A DNA stretch of 64,000 nucleotides, taken from NCBI RefSeq assembly GCF_014648355.1, contig NZ_BMQY01000006.1, positions 117,698 to 181,697 of the forward strand, given 5' to 3'. The stretch comes from Couchioplanes azureus. Lineage in GTDB: Bacteria; Actinomycetota; Actinomycetes; Mycobacteriales; Micromonosporaceae. The notes below the pieces were generated by a model. It was not told the DNA's origin and searched no databases. It was given only the letters and a program-made list of their open reading frames with translations. Positions 1-8,394 of the stretch are shown in pieces (position 1 is the first letter of the stretch; every line of letters begins with the position of its first letter). The position numbers were made by a program, and so were the translations under genes.

Positions 1-273
1 TCCCGCCGGCACCGGCGGGAACGGGACGGCCGGCTGGGGCAGGCCGGCCTCCTCGTAGGCCGCCGCGGCCACGACCGCCGGAGCGCCGAGGCGCTCCAGG
101 ACGTGCAGCAGCTCGGCCTCCGACGAGACGCCGGGCTCGGCCCGCGCGGTCGCGATGTGCGCCTCCAGGTCGCCGAGCAGCTCCCGGCGGTGCAGCACCG
201 GCAGGCCGTGCAGCCGCTGCTCGATCTCGTGCAGGTACTCGCCGACGACGCGGTCGTACTGGTCGCTGCTCAT
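1..273 (-). CDS. HAAS-domain (DUF1700-like) protein, 3' end outside window
   Basis: Translating the minus strand from the ATG at 273 gives an open frame that runs off the left edge. It begins MSSDQYDRVVGEYLHEIEQR and continues with a helical stretch (ELLGDLEAHIATA, ELLHVLERLGAPAVVAAAAY). This is the usual shape of the HAAS signalling domain found at the N-terminus of membrane proteins co-transcribed with PadR repressors. The ATG overlaps the stop of the PadR gene as ATGA, so the two are translationally coupled. Membrane segments would lie outside the window. The assignment is by sequence pattern and genomic pairing. Confidence 0.7.
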   Translation of the reverse strand, partial: MSSDQYDRVVGEYLHEIEQRLHGLPVLHRRELLGDLEAHIATARAEPGVSSEAELLHVLERLGAPAVVAAAAYEEAGLPQPAVPFPPVPAG

Positions 274-611
274 TCCCCACCGGTCCCTACGAGACGGTCG
301 ACGGTCTGTCGAAAGGAAACCCATTCCGTGCGAAAGTGCGCGAGCGCCGACCGGCCGCTGTCGGTGAGGGCGTAGTAGCGCCGGGGCGGGCCCGACGGCG
401 ACTCGCTCCATTTGCTGTCGAGCCAGCCGACCCGGCGCAGCCGGGACAGCAGCGGGTAGATGGTGCCCTCGGAGGCGGCGAGGTTCGTCTCGTCGCCGAA
501 GCGGCGCACGATCTCGGTCCCGTACCGGTCCTCGTGCTCCACCATGGCGAGCACGCAGAATTCGAGCGTTCCGCGCCGCAGACCGGTCGACAACTGCGCC
601 ACGTCTGCCAT
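270..611 (-). CDS. PadR-family transcriptional regulator
   Basis: A protein of about 113 residues with the PadR winged helix: RRGTLEFCVLAMV, then YGTEIVRRF, the segment ASEGTIYPLLSRLRRVGWLD and a wing ending in PRRYYALTDSGR. PadR proteins are dimeric repressors, often autoregulated and coupled to a HAAS-domain membrane protein, as here. I chose the ATG at 611 (MADVAQLS) because an upstream in-frame ATG at 647 would place the coding region across the palindromic operator at 621-643. It is probably autoregulated through that site. Confidence 0.85.
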   Translation of the reverse strand: MADVAQLSTGLRRGTLEFCVLAMVEHEDRYGTEIVRRFGDETNLAASEGTIYPLLSRLRRVGWLDSKWSESPSGPPRRYYALTDSGRSALAHFRTEWVSFRQTVDRLVGTGGE

Positions 612-620
612 GCGGCACAC

Positions 621-643
621 GGTACCTTGCGTCGCAAGGTACC
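621..643. promoter_or_regulatory. Perfect inverted repeat, putative PadR operator
   Basis: Two perfect 10-bp arms, GGTACCTTGC and GCAAGGTACC, are separated by GTC. The repeat ends 9 bp upstream of the PadR start codon, where a self-repressing regulator would bind. It has the dyad TACCTTGC-N3-GCAAGGTA expected of a PadR-type operator. Function is inferred from position and symmetry. Confidence 0.75.
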
Positions 644-653
644 TCAAGACGGC

Positions 654-1565
654 TTACGGCACCGCCGGCCCGGGGCGCAGAAGATCGTCGAGCAGGTCGC
701 CGTACGCATCGACGCGCTCGAGCACCTCGCCCGCGCCGAACTGCCGGGCCGGCTCCTCACCGAGCGCCATCGCCTCCACTTCATCCCAGGTCAACGGGGT
801 GGAGGCGGTCGGCGACCCCTGGGCCCGCAGCGAGTACGGCGCCACCGTGGTCTTGGCCGCGGCGTTCTGGCTCCAGTCGATGAAGACCTTCCCGGGCCGG
901 ATGGCGCGGGCCATCTTCGCCGTGATCGAGCCCGGCACCCGCGCCGACAGCTCCTCCGCCACCCGCTTGGCGTAGCCCGAGACGACCTCGGAGTCCTGCG
1001 TACCGGAGATGGGCACGCACAGCTGCATGCCCTTCTTCCCGGAGGTCTTCGGGTACGCGCTGAGCCCGTCCTCGCCGAGCCGGTCGCGCGTCAGCATCGC
1101 CACCGCACAGCACTCCCGGAGCCCGGCCGGGGCGCCGGGGTCGAGGTCCACCACCATCAGGTCGGGGTGCTCGCCGATCCGCCACTGTGGGGTGTGCAGC
1201 TCCAGCGACGCCAGGTTCGCCACCCAGACGAGCGTCGCCAGCTCGTCCACCACCACGAAGTCGATGGTCTCCCGGGACTTGGTGGAGCCGGGTACGGGCA
1301 GGGTTTCCAGCCGTACCCAGGAAGGGGTTCCGCCGGGTGCGTTCTTCTCGAAGAAGTGCGCGCCGTCGACGCCGTTGGGATAGCGGATCCGGGTCAGCGC
1401 GCGGTCCCGCAGATGCGGCAGCAGCACCGGCGCGATCCGGGTGTAGTAGTCGATGACCTCGCCCTTGGTGAACCCGGCCTCGGGATACATGATCTTGTCG
1501 AGGTTCGACAGCTCCAGATCGCGTCCCTCGATCTGGACGGCGAAGCGAGGGCCGGGTCTAGCCAT
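654..1565 (-). CDS. ligD: LigD-type polymerase (primase-polymerase) for NHEJ
   Basis: About 303 residues matching the polymerase domain of bacterial LigD: LSNLDKIMYPEAGFTKGEVI near the N-terminus, ALTRIRYPNGVDGAHFFEKN, the metal-binding MVVDLDP, and SGKKGMQLCVPI. In Ku-dependent end joining this domain fills gaps, preferring ribonucleotides. The start at 1565 (MARPGPRF) overlaps the stop of the upstream ligase gene by 8 bp, so the two are co-translated. Here the polymerase is a stand-alone protein, not part of a three-domain LigD. No nuclease (PE) domain is encoded nearby. Confidence 0.9.
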   Translation of the reverse strand: MARPGPRFAVQIEGRDLELSNLDKIMYPEAGFTKGEVIDYYTRIAPVLLPHLRDRALTRIRYPNGVDGAHFFEKNAPGGTPSWVRLETLPVPGSTKSRETIDFVVVDELATLVWVANLASLELHTPQWRIGEHPDLMVVDLDPGAPAGLRECCAVAMLTRDRLGEDGLSAYPKTSGKKGMQLCVPISGTQDSEVVSGYAKRVAEELSARVPGSITAKMARAIRPGKVFIDWSQNAAAKTTVAPYSLRAQGSPTASTPLTWDEVEAMALGEEPARQFGAGEVLERVDAYGDLLDDLLRPGPAVP

Positions 1566-2505
1566 CGTCGTCCTCCACACATTCCGCGGGCGTCTTGTCC
1601 GGGCGCAGCCGCAGGAAGCGCGGGAACCGCAACCGTCCGTCGGGCGTACGGTTGCCGTAGCGCACCTCGACCACCAGCTCGGGCCTTACCCAGTGCGCGC
1701 CGCGCGCATCCTCCCGCGGCACCGCACCCGCGGCGAACGGCGACTCCGCGCTGGCGATCGGCCCCAGCACGGCCAGCAGCTCCCGTTCCGCGTCCGCGCC
1801 GATCCCCCCGCCCACCCGGCCCCGGAAGCGCAGCCCTCCGCCCGGACCCGGCACGCCGACCAGCAGCCCGCCGAGCCGGCGCGCCCCGGGCCGCCACCCG
1901 CCGATGACGTAGTCGCCGGTCCGGTCGAACTTGACCTTGACCCAGTCGCCCGACCGGGCCCCGGGCAGGTAGGGCGTGTCCAGCCGCTTGGCGACCACGC
2001 CCTCGAGGCTGTTCTCCCGGGCGGCCGCCGCGGTGGCGTGCCCGTCGGCGAACACCGGAGGCACCATCCAGCACCCCGCACCCAGATCCAGCTCTTCGAG
2101 CCGGGCGCGCCGCTGCGCGTACGGGAGGTCGAGAAGCGACTCGCCCGCGTACCGAAGGATGTCGAAGACCATGTACGTGACCGGCAGCGTCGCCGCCAGG
2201 CGCGCGGCCTTGCCCGGATCCCGGACGTGCATCCGTTCGGCCAGCGCGGTGAACGACGGCCGCCCGGCCGCGTCGAGCACCACCATCTCCCCGTCGAGCA
2301 GCGAGTCCGGCGGCAGGGACAGGGAGGCGACCTCCGGATAGGCGAGCGTCACCGACGTTCCGGAACGCGCCCACAGCCGTGGGGCCCCACCGGAGAACGA
2401 GGCGAGCACGCGGACGCCGTCCCACTTGAACTCGTAGCTCCAGCCGGCGCCGAGCGGAAGCGGGCCCGCGGTGGCGAGCATGGGAGACAGCGGCGCACCC
2501 GGCAC
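1558..2505 (-). CDS. ATP-dependent DNA ligase (LigD ligase domain type)
   Basis: A 315-residue ATP-dependent ligase. The nucleotidyl-transfer motif EFKWDGVR near residue 26 contains the lysine that is adenylated. DGEMVVLD, LEGVVAKRLD and WVKVKF follow as the other nucleotidyltransferase motifs, then an OB-fold C-terminal part (YVIGGWRPGARRLGGLLVGV). It seals ends brought together by Ku. The GTG start at 2505 gives the expected N-terminus PLSPMLA. The gene is divergent from ku across about 93 bp, which must hold both promoters. Confidence 0.9.
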   Translation of the reverse strand: MPGAPLSPMLATAGPLPLGAGWSYEFKWDGVRVLASFSGGAPRLWARSGTSVTLAYPEVASLSLPPDSLLDGEMVVLDAAGRPSFTALAERMHVRDPGKAARLAATLPVTYMVFDILRYAGESLLDLPYAQRRARLEELDLGAGCWMVPPVFADGHATAAAARENSLEGVVAKRLDTPYLPGARSGDWVKVKFDRTGDYVIGGWRPGARRLGGLLVGVPGPGGGLRFRGRVGGGIGADAERELLAVLGPIASAESPFAAGAVPREDARGAHWVRPELVVEVRYGNRTPDGRLRFPRFLRLRPDKTPAECVEDDDG

Positions 2506-2598
2506 TCGATCACCTTAGGCAGGGACGAACACCTTACGCAGGGGTCTCACTAATGCAATCCTTGATCGAGCGGCTGCTCACGGGGGTAGGAGGCGACA

Positions 2599-3627
2599 AT
2601 GCGGGCGATCTGGAAGGGCGCGGTCTCATTCGGCCTGGTGTCGATCGCTGTCAAACTTTTCTCGGCCACCGAGGAGAAGGACATTCGCTTCCACCAGGTG
2701 CACCGCACCGACGGTGGCCGCATCAAGTACCAGCGCACCTGCTCGATCGACGGCGAGGTGGTCAGCTACGACGACATCGCCAAGGGCTACGACATCGGCG
2801 GTGGCGAAATGGTGATCCTCACCGACGAGGACTTCGCCGAGCTGCCGCTCACCACGTCCCGGGCGATCGACGTGCTGCAGTTCGTTCCCGCCGACCAGAT
2901 CGATCCCCTGCTCTTCGCCAAGGCCTACTACCTGGAGCCGGAGGGACAGGCCGCGAAGCCGTACGTGCTGCTGCGCGACGCGCTGACCGAGGCCGACCGG
3001 GTCGCGATCGTCAAGGTCGCGCTGCGCCAGCGCGAACAGCTCGCCACCCTGCGGGTCCACGACGACGTCCTGGTCCTCAACACGATGCTCTGGCCCGACG
3101 AGGTCCGCACCCCCGACTTCGGCTTCCTGGACGACGACATCGAGACCCGCCCGGCGGAGCTGGCGATGGCCGCCTCGCTGATCGACTCCATGGCCGGCAG
3201 CTTCAAGCCGGAGGAGTTCACCGACAACTACCGCGCGGCGCTGCAGGAGGTCATCGACGCCAAGATCGAGGGCCGCGAGATCGTCGCACCCGAGGAGGTC
3301 GAGGAGGCGCCGGCGGCCGCGGTCGACCTGATGGCGGCGCTCAAGGCCTCCGTCGAGCGGGCGAAGAAGGCCCGCGGCGAGAACCCCGAGGAGCGTGCGC
3401 GCGCCGTCGAGGCCCCGCCCGCCAAGAAGACCGCCGCCAAGAAGGCCACGGCGACGAAGAGCACGGCCACGAAGAGCACGGCCACGAAGAGCACGGCCAC
3501 GAAGAGCACGGCCACGAAGAGCACGGCCAAGGCCACCGGGGCCGAGAAGACCGCCGCCAAGGCCACGAAGAGCGGGGCTGCCAAGAAGGCGACGCCGGCG
3601 AAGAAGCCTGCGCGCAAGTCCGCCTGA
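2599..3627 (+). CDS. ku: Ku protein, NHEJ DNA-end binding
   Basis: A 342-residue bacterial Ku beginning [20 protein letters not shown], the signature of the family, followed by the [15 protein letters not shown] segment and the beta-barrel core. Homodimeric Ku encircles broken DNA ends and recruits LigD activities, which are encoded divergently next door. A good AGGAGG site precedes the ATG. After residue ~255 the protein becomes a lysine/alanine/threonine tail with five ATKST units (DNA repeat at 3451-3525). Basic tails on actinobacterial Ku are known to modulate DNA binding and threading. Confidence 0.95.
   Translation: MRAIWKGAVSFGLVSIAVKLFSATEEKDIRFHQVHRTDGGRIKYQRTCSIDGEVVSYDDIAKGYDIGGGEMVILTDEDFAELPLTTSRAIDVLQFVPADQIDPLLFAKAYYLEPEGQAAKPYVLLRDALTEADRVAIVKVALRQREQLATLRVHDDVLVLNTMLWPDEVRTPDFGFLDDDIETRPAELAMAASLIDSMAGSFKPEEFTDNYRAALQEVIDAKIEGREIVAPEEVEEAPAAAVDLMAALKASVERAKKARGENPEERARAVEAPPAKKTAAKKATATKSTATKSTATKSTATKSTATKSTAKATGAEKTAAKATKSGAAKKATPAKKPARKSA
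3451..3525 (+). repeat. 15-bp tandem repeat x5 in ku
   Basis: Five consecutive copies of GCCACGAAGAGCACG (the first copy has one mismatch) encode ATKST repeats in the basic Ku tail. The unit is a multiple of three, so copy-number change keeps the frame. Confidence 0.95.
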
Positions 3628-3640
3628 CTAGTCTTGTCGC

Positions 3641-4129
3641 GTGGGATTGACGTGGGCTGAGTCTTATCTGGGTCGGGTTCGCGGCAGCGTCGGCGACGCC
3701 GACACGCTGCTGTTCGTGGGAGCCCGAGGGGTGATCTTCGACGAGCAGGGCCGGCTGCTGCTCATCCAGCGCTCCGACAACCACCGCTGGGCGATCCCGG
3801 CCGGAGCGATGGAGCTGGGCGAGAGCATGGAGGAGTGCGCGATCCGCGAGGTCTGGGAGGAGACCGGGCTGCGGGCGACGGCGCTGACCCCGTTCGCGTT
3901 CTACAGCGCCTACACCTTCACCAACGGGTGGGGTCACACCTATCAGCAGATTCTCATGTCCTTCCGGATCGACAGCTGGGAGGGCGAGCTGCAGAAGGTG
4001 ACGGAGGAGTCGGTCGACGCCGGCTTCTTCGCGCTCGACGCCCTGCCGGGCCCGCGCTCGCGCATCATCGAGGAAACGCTGGCCGACCTGAGGTCCTTCG
4101 AGAACACGGGCCGCATGGTGGTGAAGTGA
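3641..4129 (+). CDS. NUDIX hydrolase
   Basis: A 162-residue protein with a full Nudix box: glycine, five residues, glutamate, seven residues, then REVWEETG (residues ~66-88). Nudix enzymes hydrolyse nucleoside diphosphates linked to another moiety, using Mg2+ held by the REVxEE glutamates. The substrate cannot be read from the sequence. The GTG start at 3641 lies 13 bp after the ku stop, so co-transcription with ku is likely. Its partner gene across a terminator-like hairpin is convergent. Confidence 0.85.
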   Translation: MGLTWAESYLGRVRGSVGDADTLLFVGARGVIFDEQGRLLLIQRSDNHRWAIPAGAMELGESMEECAIREVWEETGLRATALTPFAFYSAYTFTNGWGHTYQQILMSFRIDSWEGELQKVTEESVDAGFFALDALPGPRSRIIEETLADLRSFENTGRMVVK

Positions 4130-4131
4130 CA

Positions 4132-4164
4132 CCGGGGCGCCGTCCGGAAAGGACAGCGTCCCGG
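4132..4164. terminator. Bidirectional terminator-like hairpin
   Basis: The 14-nt arms at 4132-4145 and 4151-4164 pair with one G.T wobble and one mismatch around a GGAAA loop. The hairpin lies between two convergent genes (NUDIX and PfpI-like), the expected place for a shared terminator. No U-tract is present, which is common in high-GC actinobacteria. Confidence 0.6.
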
Positions 4165-4168
4165 CAGG

Positions 4169-4726
4169 TCAGGCCCGTTGGTGGGTGCCCTCGGCGATCT
4201 CCTCGAGCAACTTGTCGCAGAAGGCCGGCAGGTCGTCCGGCTTTCGGCTCGTCACCAGGCCCTGATCGACGTAGACCTGCTCGTCGACCCAGGTCGCACC
4301 GGCGTTGGCGAGGTCCGTGCGCAGACTCGGCCAGCTGGTGAGCGTGCGGCCGTCGACGACGCCCGCCTCCACCAGGGTCCACGGGCCGTGGCAGATGGCC
4401 GCGACCGGCTTACCCGCCGCGAAGAAGTCGCGGACGAAGCGGACCGCGTCCGGGTCGGTGCGCAGGAAGTCCGGATTGGCCACGCCACCGGGCAGCACGA
4501 GGGCGTCGTACTGACCCACGTCCACGTCCTTGACCTGCTTGTCCACCGCGTATGTACCGGCCTTGTCCAGGTGGTTGACGGCCTGGATCTCGCCGGTCCT
4601 GATGGACACGAGCTCGGCCTCGCCCCCGGCGTCCTCCACGGCCTTGCGAGGCTGCGTGTACTCCACTTCTTCCACGCCGTCGGTCGCGAGGAACGCCACG
4701 CGCTTGCCCTTGATCGAAACGGTCAT
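4169..4726 (-). CDS. PfpI/DJ-1 family type 1 glutamine-amidotransferase-like protein
   Basis: A 185-residue DJ-1/PfpI fold protein: VAFLATDGVEEVEYTQPRKA at the N-terminus, YDALVLPGG, and the nucleophile elbow AICHGPW with the reactive cysteine. Relatives act as intracellular proteases or deglycases (YhbO/PfpI class) in stress protection. The start at 4726 is preceded by a GAAAGGGGGA ribosome-binding site; the longer open frame upstream is not coding. It sits downstream of a DUF2231 gene on the same strand. Confidence 0.88.
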   Translation of the reverse strand: MTVSIKGKRVAFLATDGVEEVEYTQPRKAVEDAGGEAELVSIRTGEIQAVNHLDKAGTYAVDKQVKDVDVGQYDALVLPGGVANPDFLRTDPDAVRFVRDFFAAGKPVAAICHGPWTLVEAGVVDGRTLTSWPSLRTDLANAGATWVDEQVYVDQGLVTSRKPDDLPAFCDKLLEEIAEGTHQRA

Positions 4727-4764
4727 GCCGGTTCCCCCTTTCTCTCGGCGGTGCCTTCCGGCGT

Positions 4765-5226
4765 TCAGAGAATCCGGTTCCCGGGGTGGGGGCGGGCAAA
4801 CGTGGCGGGTCGGCGGTTGACCAGTTCGCCGCCGTACCAGGCACCGAGAAACGCGCCGGTCAGTGCGAGCAGCTCGACCAGGAGCAGACCGACGCCGGCG
4901 ACCCGCTCGGGGCTGCGCATACGGAGCATGAGGATCACCGCGAAGAGGATGAGCACCCCCATGTTGGCGAGGTTCCGCAGGACGCCCACGCGCTTCGCCG
5001 GGGTGCCGTGCGGCACGAGCATCAGGTCGATCGCCCCGGCGACCGCCGCCAGGATGCCACCGAGGAGCCCGGCGACGATGTTCCAGTACGCGAGCGCGCC
5101 GAGGATGCCCGGGCCGCCGAGGAGGTCGCCGATGTCGAAGAGGACCGCCATCGCGAACAACCCCAGGGGAAACATCACGAGGACGGGCTGGACCGCCTGG
5201 CCGGCGACCTTGAGTCGGCTCTCCAT
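4765..5226 (-). CDS. DUF2231 family membrane protein
   Basis: A 153-residue protein with four predicted hydrophobic helices (around VLVMFPLGLFAMAVLF, IVAGLLGGILAAVAGAIDLM, NMGVLILFAVILML, GVGLLLVELLALTGAFLGAWYG). The arrangement matches DUF2231 proteins, small polytopic membrane proteins of unknown function. The ATG at 5226 follows a purine-rich stretch. It probably shares a transcript with the PfpI-like gene 38 bp downstream. Confidence 0.8.
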   Translation of the reverse strand: MESRLKVAGQAVQPVLVMFPLGLFAMAVLFDIGDLLGGPGILGALAYWNIVAGLLGGILAAVAGAIDLMLVPHGTPAKRVGVLRNLANMGVLILFAVILMLRMRSPERVAGVGLLLVELLALTGAFLGAWYGGELVNRRPATFARPHPGNRIL

Positions 5227-5358
5227 GGTGGCGCTCGCCCTCCCTCAACTGCTGCTTCTGGCGCGACCCCCGTGGGCCTACCCGGTCGATCTGTCGATGA
5301 AACGCCCGCTGCCTCCTGTTACGCCCGTCGATGAATGATGATCGCTAGGGTGGTGCCC

Positions 5359-5712
5359 ATGGAGACCGCCGCGACGATCCTGGTGGGCCTCGTGGCCCTC
5401 ATCCACGTCTACATCCTCGTGCTCGAGATGTTCCTCTGGCGGACAGAACGGGTGCGCGCCACGTTCGGTACCACCGCCGAGTTCGCCGCGGAAAGTGCCA
5501 CCCTGGCCGCGAACCAGGGTCTCTACAACGGCTTCCTCGCCGCCGGGCTGATCTACGGCCTGGTCACCGGCGACGCGGAGTTCCAGATTTTCTTCCTGTG
5601 TTGCGTCGTCGTCGCCGGAATTTACGGCGCCGCGACCGCCAGCCGCAGGATCCTGTTCGTGCAGGCCATGCCCGCCGTCCTGGCCCTGGTGCCGGTGGTG
5701 CTGGCGAGCTGA
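5359..5712 (+). CDS. DUF1304 family membrane protein
   Basis: A 117-residue protein beginning METAATILVGLVALIHVYIL, then LEMFLWRTERVRATFG, AANQGLYNGFLAAGLIYG and two further hydrophobic helices. This is the DUF1304 signature; function is unknown, probably an inner-membrane protein with four helices. I preferred the ATG at 5359 over 5335 because it gives the family's usual N-terminus. The region before it is divergent from the DUF2231 gene. Confidence 0.88.
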   Translation: METAATILVGLVALIHVYILVLEMFLWRTERVRATFGTTAEFAAESATLAANQGLYNGFLAAGLIYGLVTGDAEFQIFFLCCVVVAGIYGAATASRRILFVQAMPAVLALVPVVLAS

Positions 5713-5732
5713 GAGAACACTCGGCTTGTACG

Positions 5733-5749
5733 CAATCTGCGATATAGCA
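5733..5749. promoter_or_regulatory. CAATCTGC-AT-TAGCA motif upstream of DUF6232 gene
   Basis: CAATCTGCGATATAGCA lies 235 bp upstream of the DUF6232 gene at 5984. A copy with 15 of 17 identities occurs at 11397-11413, upstream of the second DUF6232 gene. The core is quasi-palindromic (TCTGC-N6-GCA), so an operator function is plausible. The region 5750-5983 otherwise shows no gene. Confidence 0.45.
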
Positions 5750-5983
5750 AGTTGAAGTGTGGCGAACAGCCGGGTGGCGTGCTGTACTGAGGTCAGGCAA
5801 GAAGGCGGAGCTGGAAGCACGAAGCAACGGCACCCGGCGGCAACCGGGTGCCGTTGACGGCTTTCCACTTCGCGACGCACGGGTTCAGCTCTGTGACACA
5901 CGAGCGAGGCGGGGAATTCTCTCTGCGCCAATGGTGGCTCGCCTTTCCTCCTCCTCGCAAGGAGTCGGGAGGGGGAGTTCGTC

Positions 5984-6424
5984 ATGCGCCTCTACTACCG
6001 TGGCCCGGACGCGATGGTGACCAGCGAACACTTCGTCCACCGCACGCCCACGACGACGAGGGCGTTTCTGATCCGAGACCTGCGCGAGGTGGGCATCACC
6101 AGCGCCGAGCAGCCCGGCACCCCGGCCCTCGCGCTGGCCGGCGCAACCGCGATGGTGCTGGCCGCGGCACTCCCGTTGTGGCGGATCTCGCCGCTGTACG
6201 CGATCGGCTTCGCCGGGCTGGCGGGTTTCGGACTGGCCGCCGCCGCCCTCCTGCGCCGCGGCCGGCCTCGGACGTGGCTGTTGCAGGCCACCTATCGCGG
6301 CCAGTCCGTGGAGTTGTACCAGTCCGCCGACGCGCGCGTGTTCAACCAGGTCAGCAGGGCACTGCGCCGAGCCATCGAGGATGCCCGGCCGCCGTCGTCC
6401 TGGGACGACTTCGCGGCGGCCTGA
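5984..6424 (+). CDS. DUF6232 family membrane protein (copy 1)
   Basis: A 146-residue protein: MRLYYRGPDAMVTSEHF at the N-terminus, two hydrophobic helices around residues 46-85, then a cytosolic C-terminal part with WLLQATYRGQSVELYQSADA and VFNQVSRALRRAIEDAR. This pattern is the DUF6232 family of actinobacteria, of unknown function. A GGAGGGGGAG site precedes the ATG. A paralogue with the same architecture lies at 10753-11193, about 55% similar by eye, so the pair brackets the XRE/DUF397 region. Confidence 0.85.
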   Translation: MRLYYRGPDAMVTSEHFVHRTPTTTRAFLIRDLREVGITSAEQPGTPALALAGATAMVLAAALPLWRISPLYAIGFAGLAGFGLAAAALLRRGRPRTWLLQATYRGQSVELYQSADARVFNQVSRALRRAIEDARPPSSWDDFAAA

Positions 6425-6533
6425 CCGGGCCGGCCGGGGGTCTCGGGCGCCCTCCTTCGTGACAAGTCTCTTTTCGATGAAACTTGCACGGCTCCTTGCT
6501 CGTTTTGATAGGACAGTGGCAGAGTAAGCGGCG

Positions 6534-6567
6534 ACCTCGCTGGCTGCATGATGGCAATCAGCGAGGT
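6534..6567. promoter_or_regulatory. Inverted repeat ACCTCGCTG-N16-CAGCGAGGT before XRE remnant
   Basis: Nine-bp arms ACCTCGCTG (6534-6542) and CAGCGAGGT (6559-6567) are separated by 16 nt and lie 47 nt before the start codon of the XRE remnant at 6615. An identical arm pair with the same spacer length and distance precedes the intact XRE gene (10623-10656), so this looks like a duplicated operator or promoter element. Confidence 0.75.
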
Positions 6568-6614
6568 GGCACTTTGCTTTTTCGGCACCGCTGCACTTCG
6601 ACGTCGAAGGACCC

Positions 6615-6830
6615 ATGGCTGAGGTCGTCTCGCCAATCGTCGTACGCACGACCGTGCGTCCGGCTCTGTGCGACACGCTCGAGCATTCGCACCTCACCCT
6701 GCATCAGGTCACCGATGGTCGGCACCACCTTGTCTTCGCTGACGGGCTGGACGCCGTAACCGGCACGCTCTCCCGCCCGGACCAGCGAGCTCGGGAACAG
6801 ATCGATGAAGTCGACACGATCGACTTCGCG
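6615..6830 (+). pseudogene. Internally deleted XRE-DUF5753 regulator
   Basis: The frame starts MAEVVSPIVVRTTVRPAL and aligns to the first ~35 residues of the intact regulator at 9664-10575 (MAEVVSPTVARRRVRLAL). It then jumps to that protein's extreme C-terminus (EVDTIDF here, ESDTIDF there). The second half of the helix-turn-helix and nearly all of the DUF5753 domain, about 230 residues, are missing. Substitutions such as TLHQVTD for TQQQVAD indicate decay. After 6830 the frame continues without similarity. The gene has kept its operator-like repeat and a DUF397 partner downstream at 6949. Confidence 0.75.
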
Positions 6831-6948
6831 TTCCTCACCACGATCCCGCCGCGCCCGCACACCGGGCGGGCTCGGCGGGAAGTTGGCGACACGATCACCA
6901 ATGGTCACGAAGACGGCAATGACGCGGACGAAGAATCGGAGTGGAATA

Positions 6949-7146
6949 TTGAGTACGATCGAGGCGCCCCAGTGGCGCAAGAGCAGCTACTGCAGCAACG
7001 CTACTTGCGTCGAAGTGGCTCGGGTCGAGGACAACTACCTGATCCGCGACTCGAAGGACCCGGACATCGCCCCGCTGAGTTTCACCGCGGAGGAATGGGC
7101 GGCGTTCGTGCGAGGAGTCAACGAGGGTCAGTTCGCCTTCGAGTGA
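6949..7146 (+). CDS. DUF397 domain protein (partner of degenerate XRE gene)
   Basis: A 65-residue DUF397 protein with the characteristic WRKSSYCSNATCVEVAR, then LIRDSKDPD, LSFTAEEWAAFVRGV. DUF397 proteins are encoded next to XRE-DUF5753 regulators in actinobacteria; some pairs behave like antitoxin/regulator modules. The TTG at 6949 has a GGAG seven bases upstream and gives a standard N-terminus. It still looks intact although its regulator partner is deleted. Confidence 0.85.
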   Translation: MSTIEAPQWRKSSYCSNATCVEVARVEDNYLIRDSKDPDIAPLSFTAEEWAAFVRGVNEGQFAFE

Positions 7147-7203
7147 TCCCTTGATCAAAGGTGCGCGCGACGTCGGCCCGAGGTCGCGCGCACCGGCTGC
7201 CGG

Positions 7204-8343
7204 TCACGACGATCCGCCGAGGATCCCGACCGCCAGCCGGACCGAGGTCCGCCGCAGCACCTGGGCCATCGACAACTCGCCCCGGCACGAGGCCTGGAAC
7301 GCCCGCCAGCCCGGCGGCGTCGCCATCGCGGCATGCATGAGCCGCGGATGCCGGGCGAAGAGCCGGAGAAGCCGGCGACCTGCCGCCATGTCCGGCGCCA
7401 GATGCCGGTTCACCAGGAGCTCGTACTCGCAAAGAGCGTCGGGTGTCCGGGCCCGCCCCGCGATCTCGCCGGCCCAGGTGCCGGAGCGCAGCGCGAAACT
7501 GATGCCTTCCCGGGTCCACGGTTCCAGCAGTCCCGCCGCGTCGCCCACCACGATCACCCGGCCGCGGCGCAGCGGCGCATCCGCCCGGCGGCAGCGCGTC
7601 AGGTGGCCCGAGTCGCGGACCACCGGGCGATCGGCGAGGCCGAGACCGCCGGCGAACTCCGCCAGGTAGCGCTTCGTCTCGGCGCCCTTGCCCTTCGCCA
7701 TGATGACGCCGACGGTGAGCTGGTCGCCCTTCGGGAAGACCCAGCCGTAGGAGCCGGGAACGTGACCCCAGTCGAGCACCACCCGGCCCCGGTACGCGGC
7801 GCGGTCCTCGGCCGTCGCCGCCAGCTCGAATTCGAGGCCCAGATCCTGCTGGTCGAACGTGACGCCGACGTACCGTGAGGTGATCGCGGCCGAGCCGTCG
7901 GCGCCGATCACCGTGCGGGCGGAGATCACCTCACCGTCGGCGAGGGTCACCCGCGCGGCGGCGTCGTCCTGGTCGATCGAGCGGACCAGTGCGTTCTGGC
8001 GCACCTCGGCACCGGCGGCGGTCGCGGCCTCGTACCAGGCGAAGTCGAAGTCGTCCCGCCGCACCATCGTCAGCAGCGGGCGGTCCGCCGTCCGGCGGGT
8101 GAAGGCCCGGCGCCCGCGGTCGGTGAAGGTGATCGCGTCGACCGTGTCCCGGGAGGGCACGGAGATCCGGGAGCCGGACCAGGACAGCGACGTGCCGATC
8201 AACCCGCCGCCGCAGGTCTTGTAGCGCGGGTGCACGGCGCGTTCGAGCACCAGGGTCCGCGCCCCGGCCGACGCCGCCGCATGGGCCGCCGCCAGGCCGC
8301 CCGGACCCGCACCGACCACGGCCACGTCCCAGTCCGCCACCAC
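7204..8343 (-). CDS. Geranylgeranyl-reductase-family FAD-dependent oxidoreductase
   Basis: A 379-residue flavoprotein. The N-terminal Rossmann motif VVGAGPGGLAAAHAAASAG binds FAD; YKTCGGGLIG follows, typical of the geranylgeranyl reductase family (the CxGG segment). A second FAD motif, VIVVGDAAGLLEPWTREGI, is near residue 275. Relatives reduce isoprenoid double bonds in quinones, lipids or pigments; no isoprenoid genes are adjacent, so the substrate is unknown. It starts at a GTG (8343). The DUF6226-like gene upstream on the same strand ends 51 bp before it. Confidence 0.85.
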   Translation of the reverse strand: MVADWDVAVVGAGPGGLAAAHAAASAGARTLVLERAVHPRYKTCGGGLIGTSLSWSGSRISVPSRDTVDAITFTDRGRRAFTRRTADRPLLTMVRRDDFDFAWYEAATAAGAEVRQNALVRSIDQDDAAARVTLADGEVISARTVIGADGSAAITSRYVGVTFDQQDLGLEFELAATAEDRAAYRGRVVLDWGHVPGSYGWVFPKGDQLTVGVIMAKGKGAETKRYLAEFAGGLGLADRPVVRDSGHLTRCRRADAPLRRGRVIVVGDAAGLLEPWTREGISFALRSGTWAGEIAGRARTPDALCEYELLVNRHLAPDMAAGRRLLRLFARHPRLMHAAMATPPGWRAFQASCRGELSMAQVLRRTSVRLAVGILGGSS

Positions 8344-8394
8344 GGTCGGATCCTATCCAGCGTCGCGGCGTACGCCGTCCGGCCGGAAGCGTCG

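Noticed and set aside
336-1907. 523-codon plus-strand open frame opposite PadR and LigD genes
   Set aside because: Antisense shadow of well-supported minus-strand genes; high-GC third positions keep the opposite frame open, and it has no domain.
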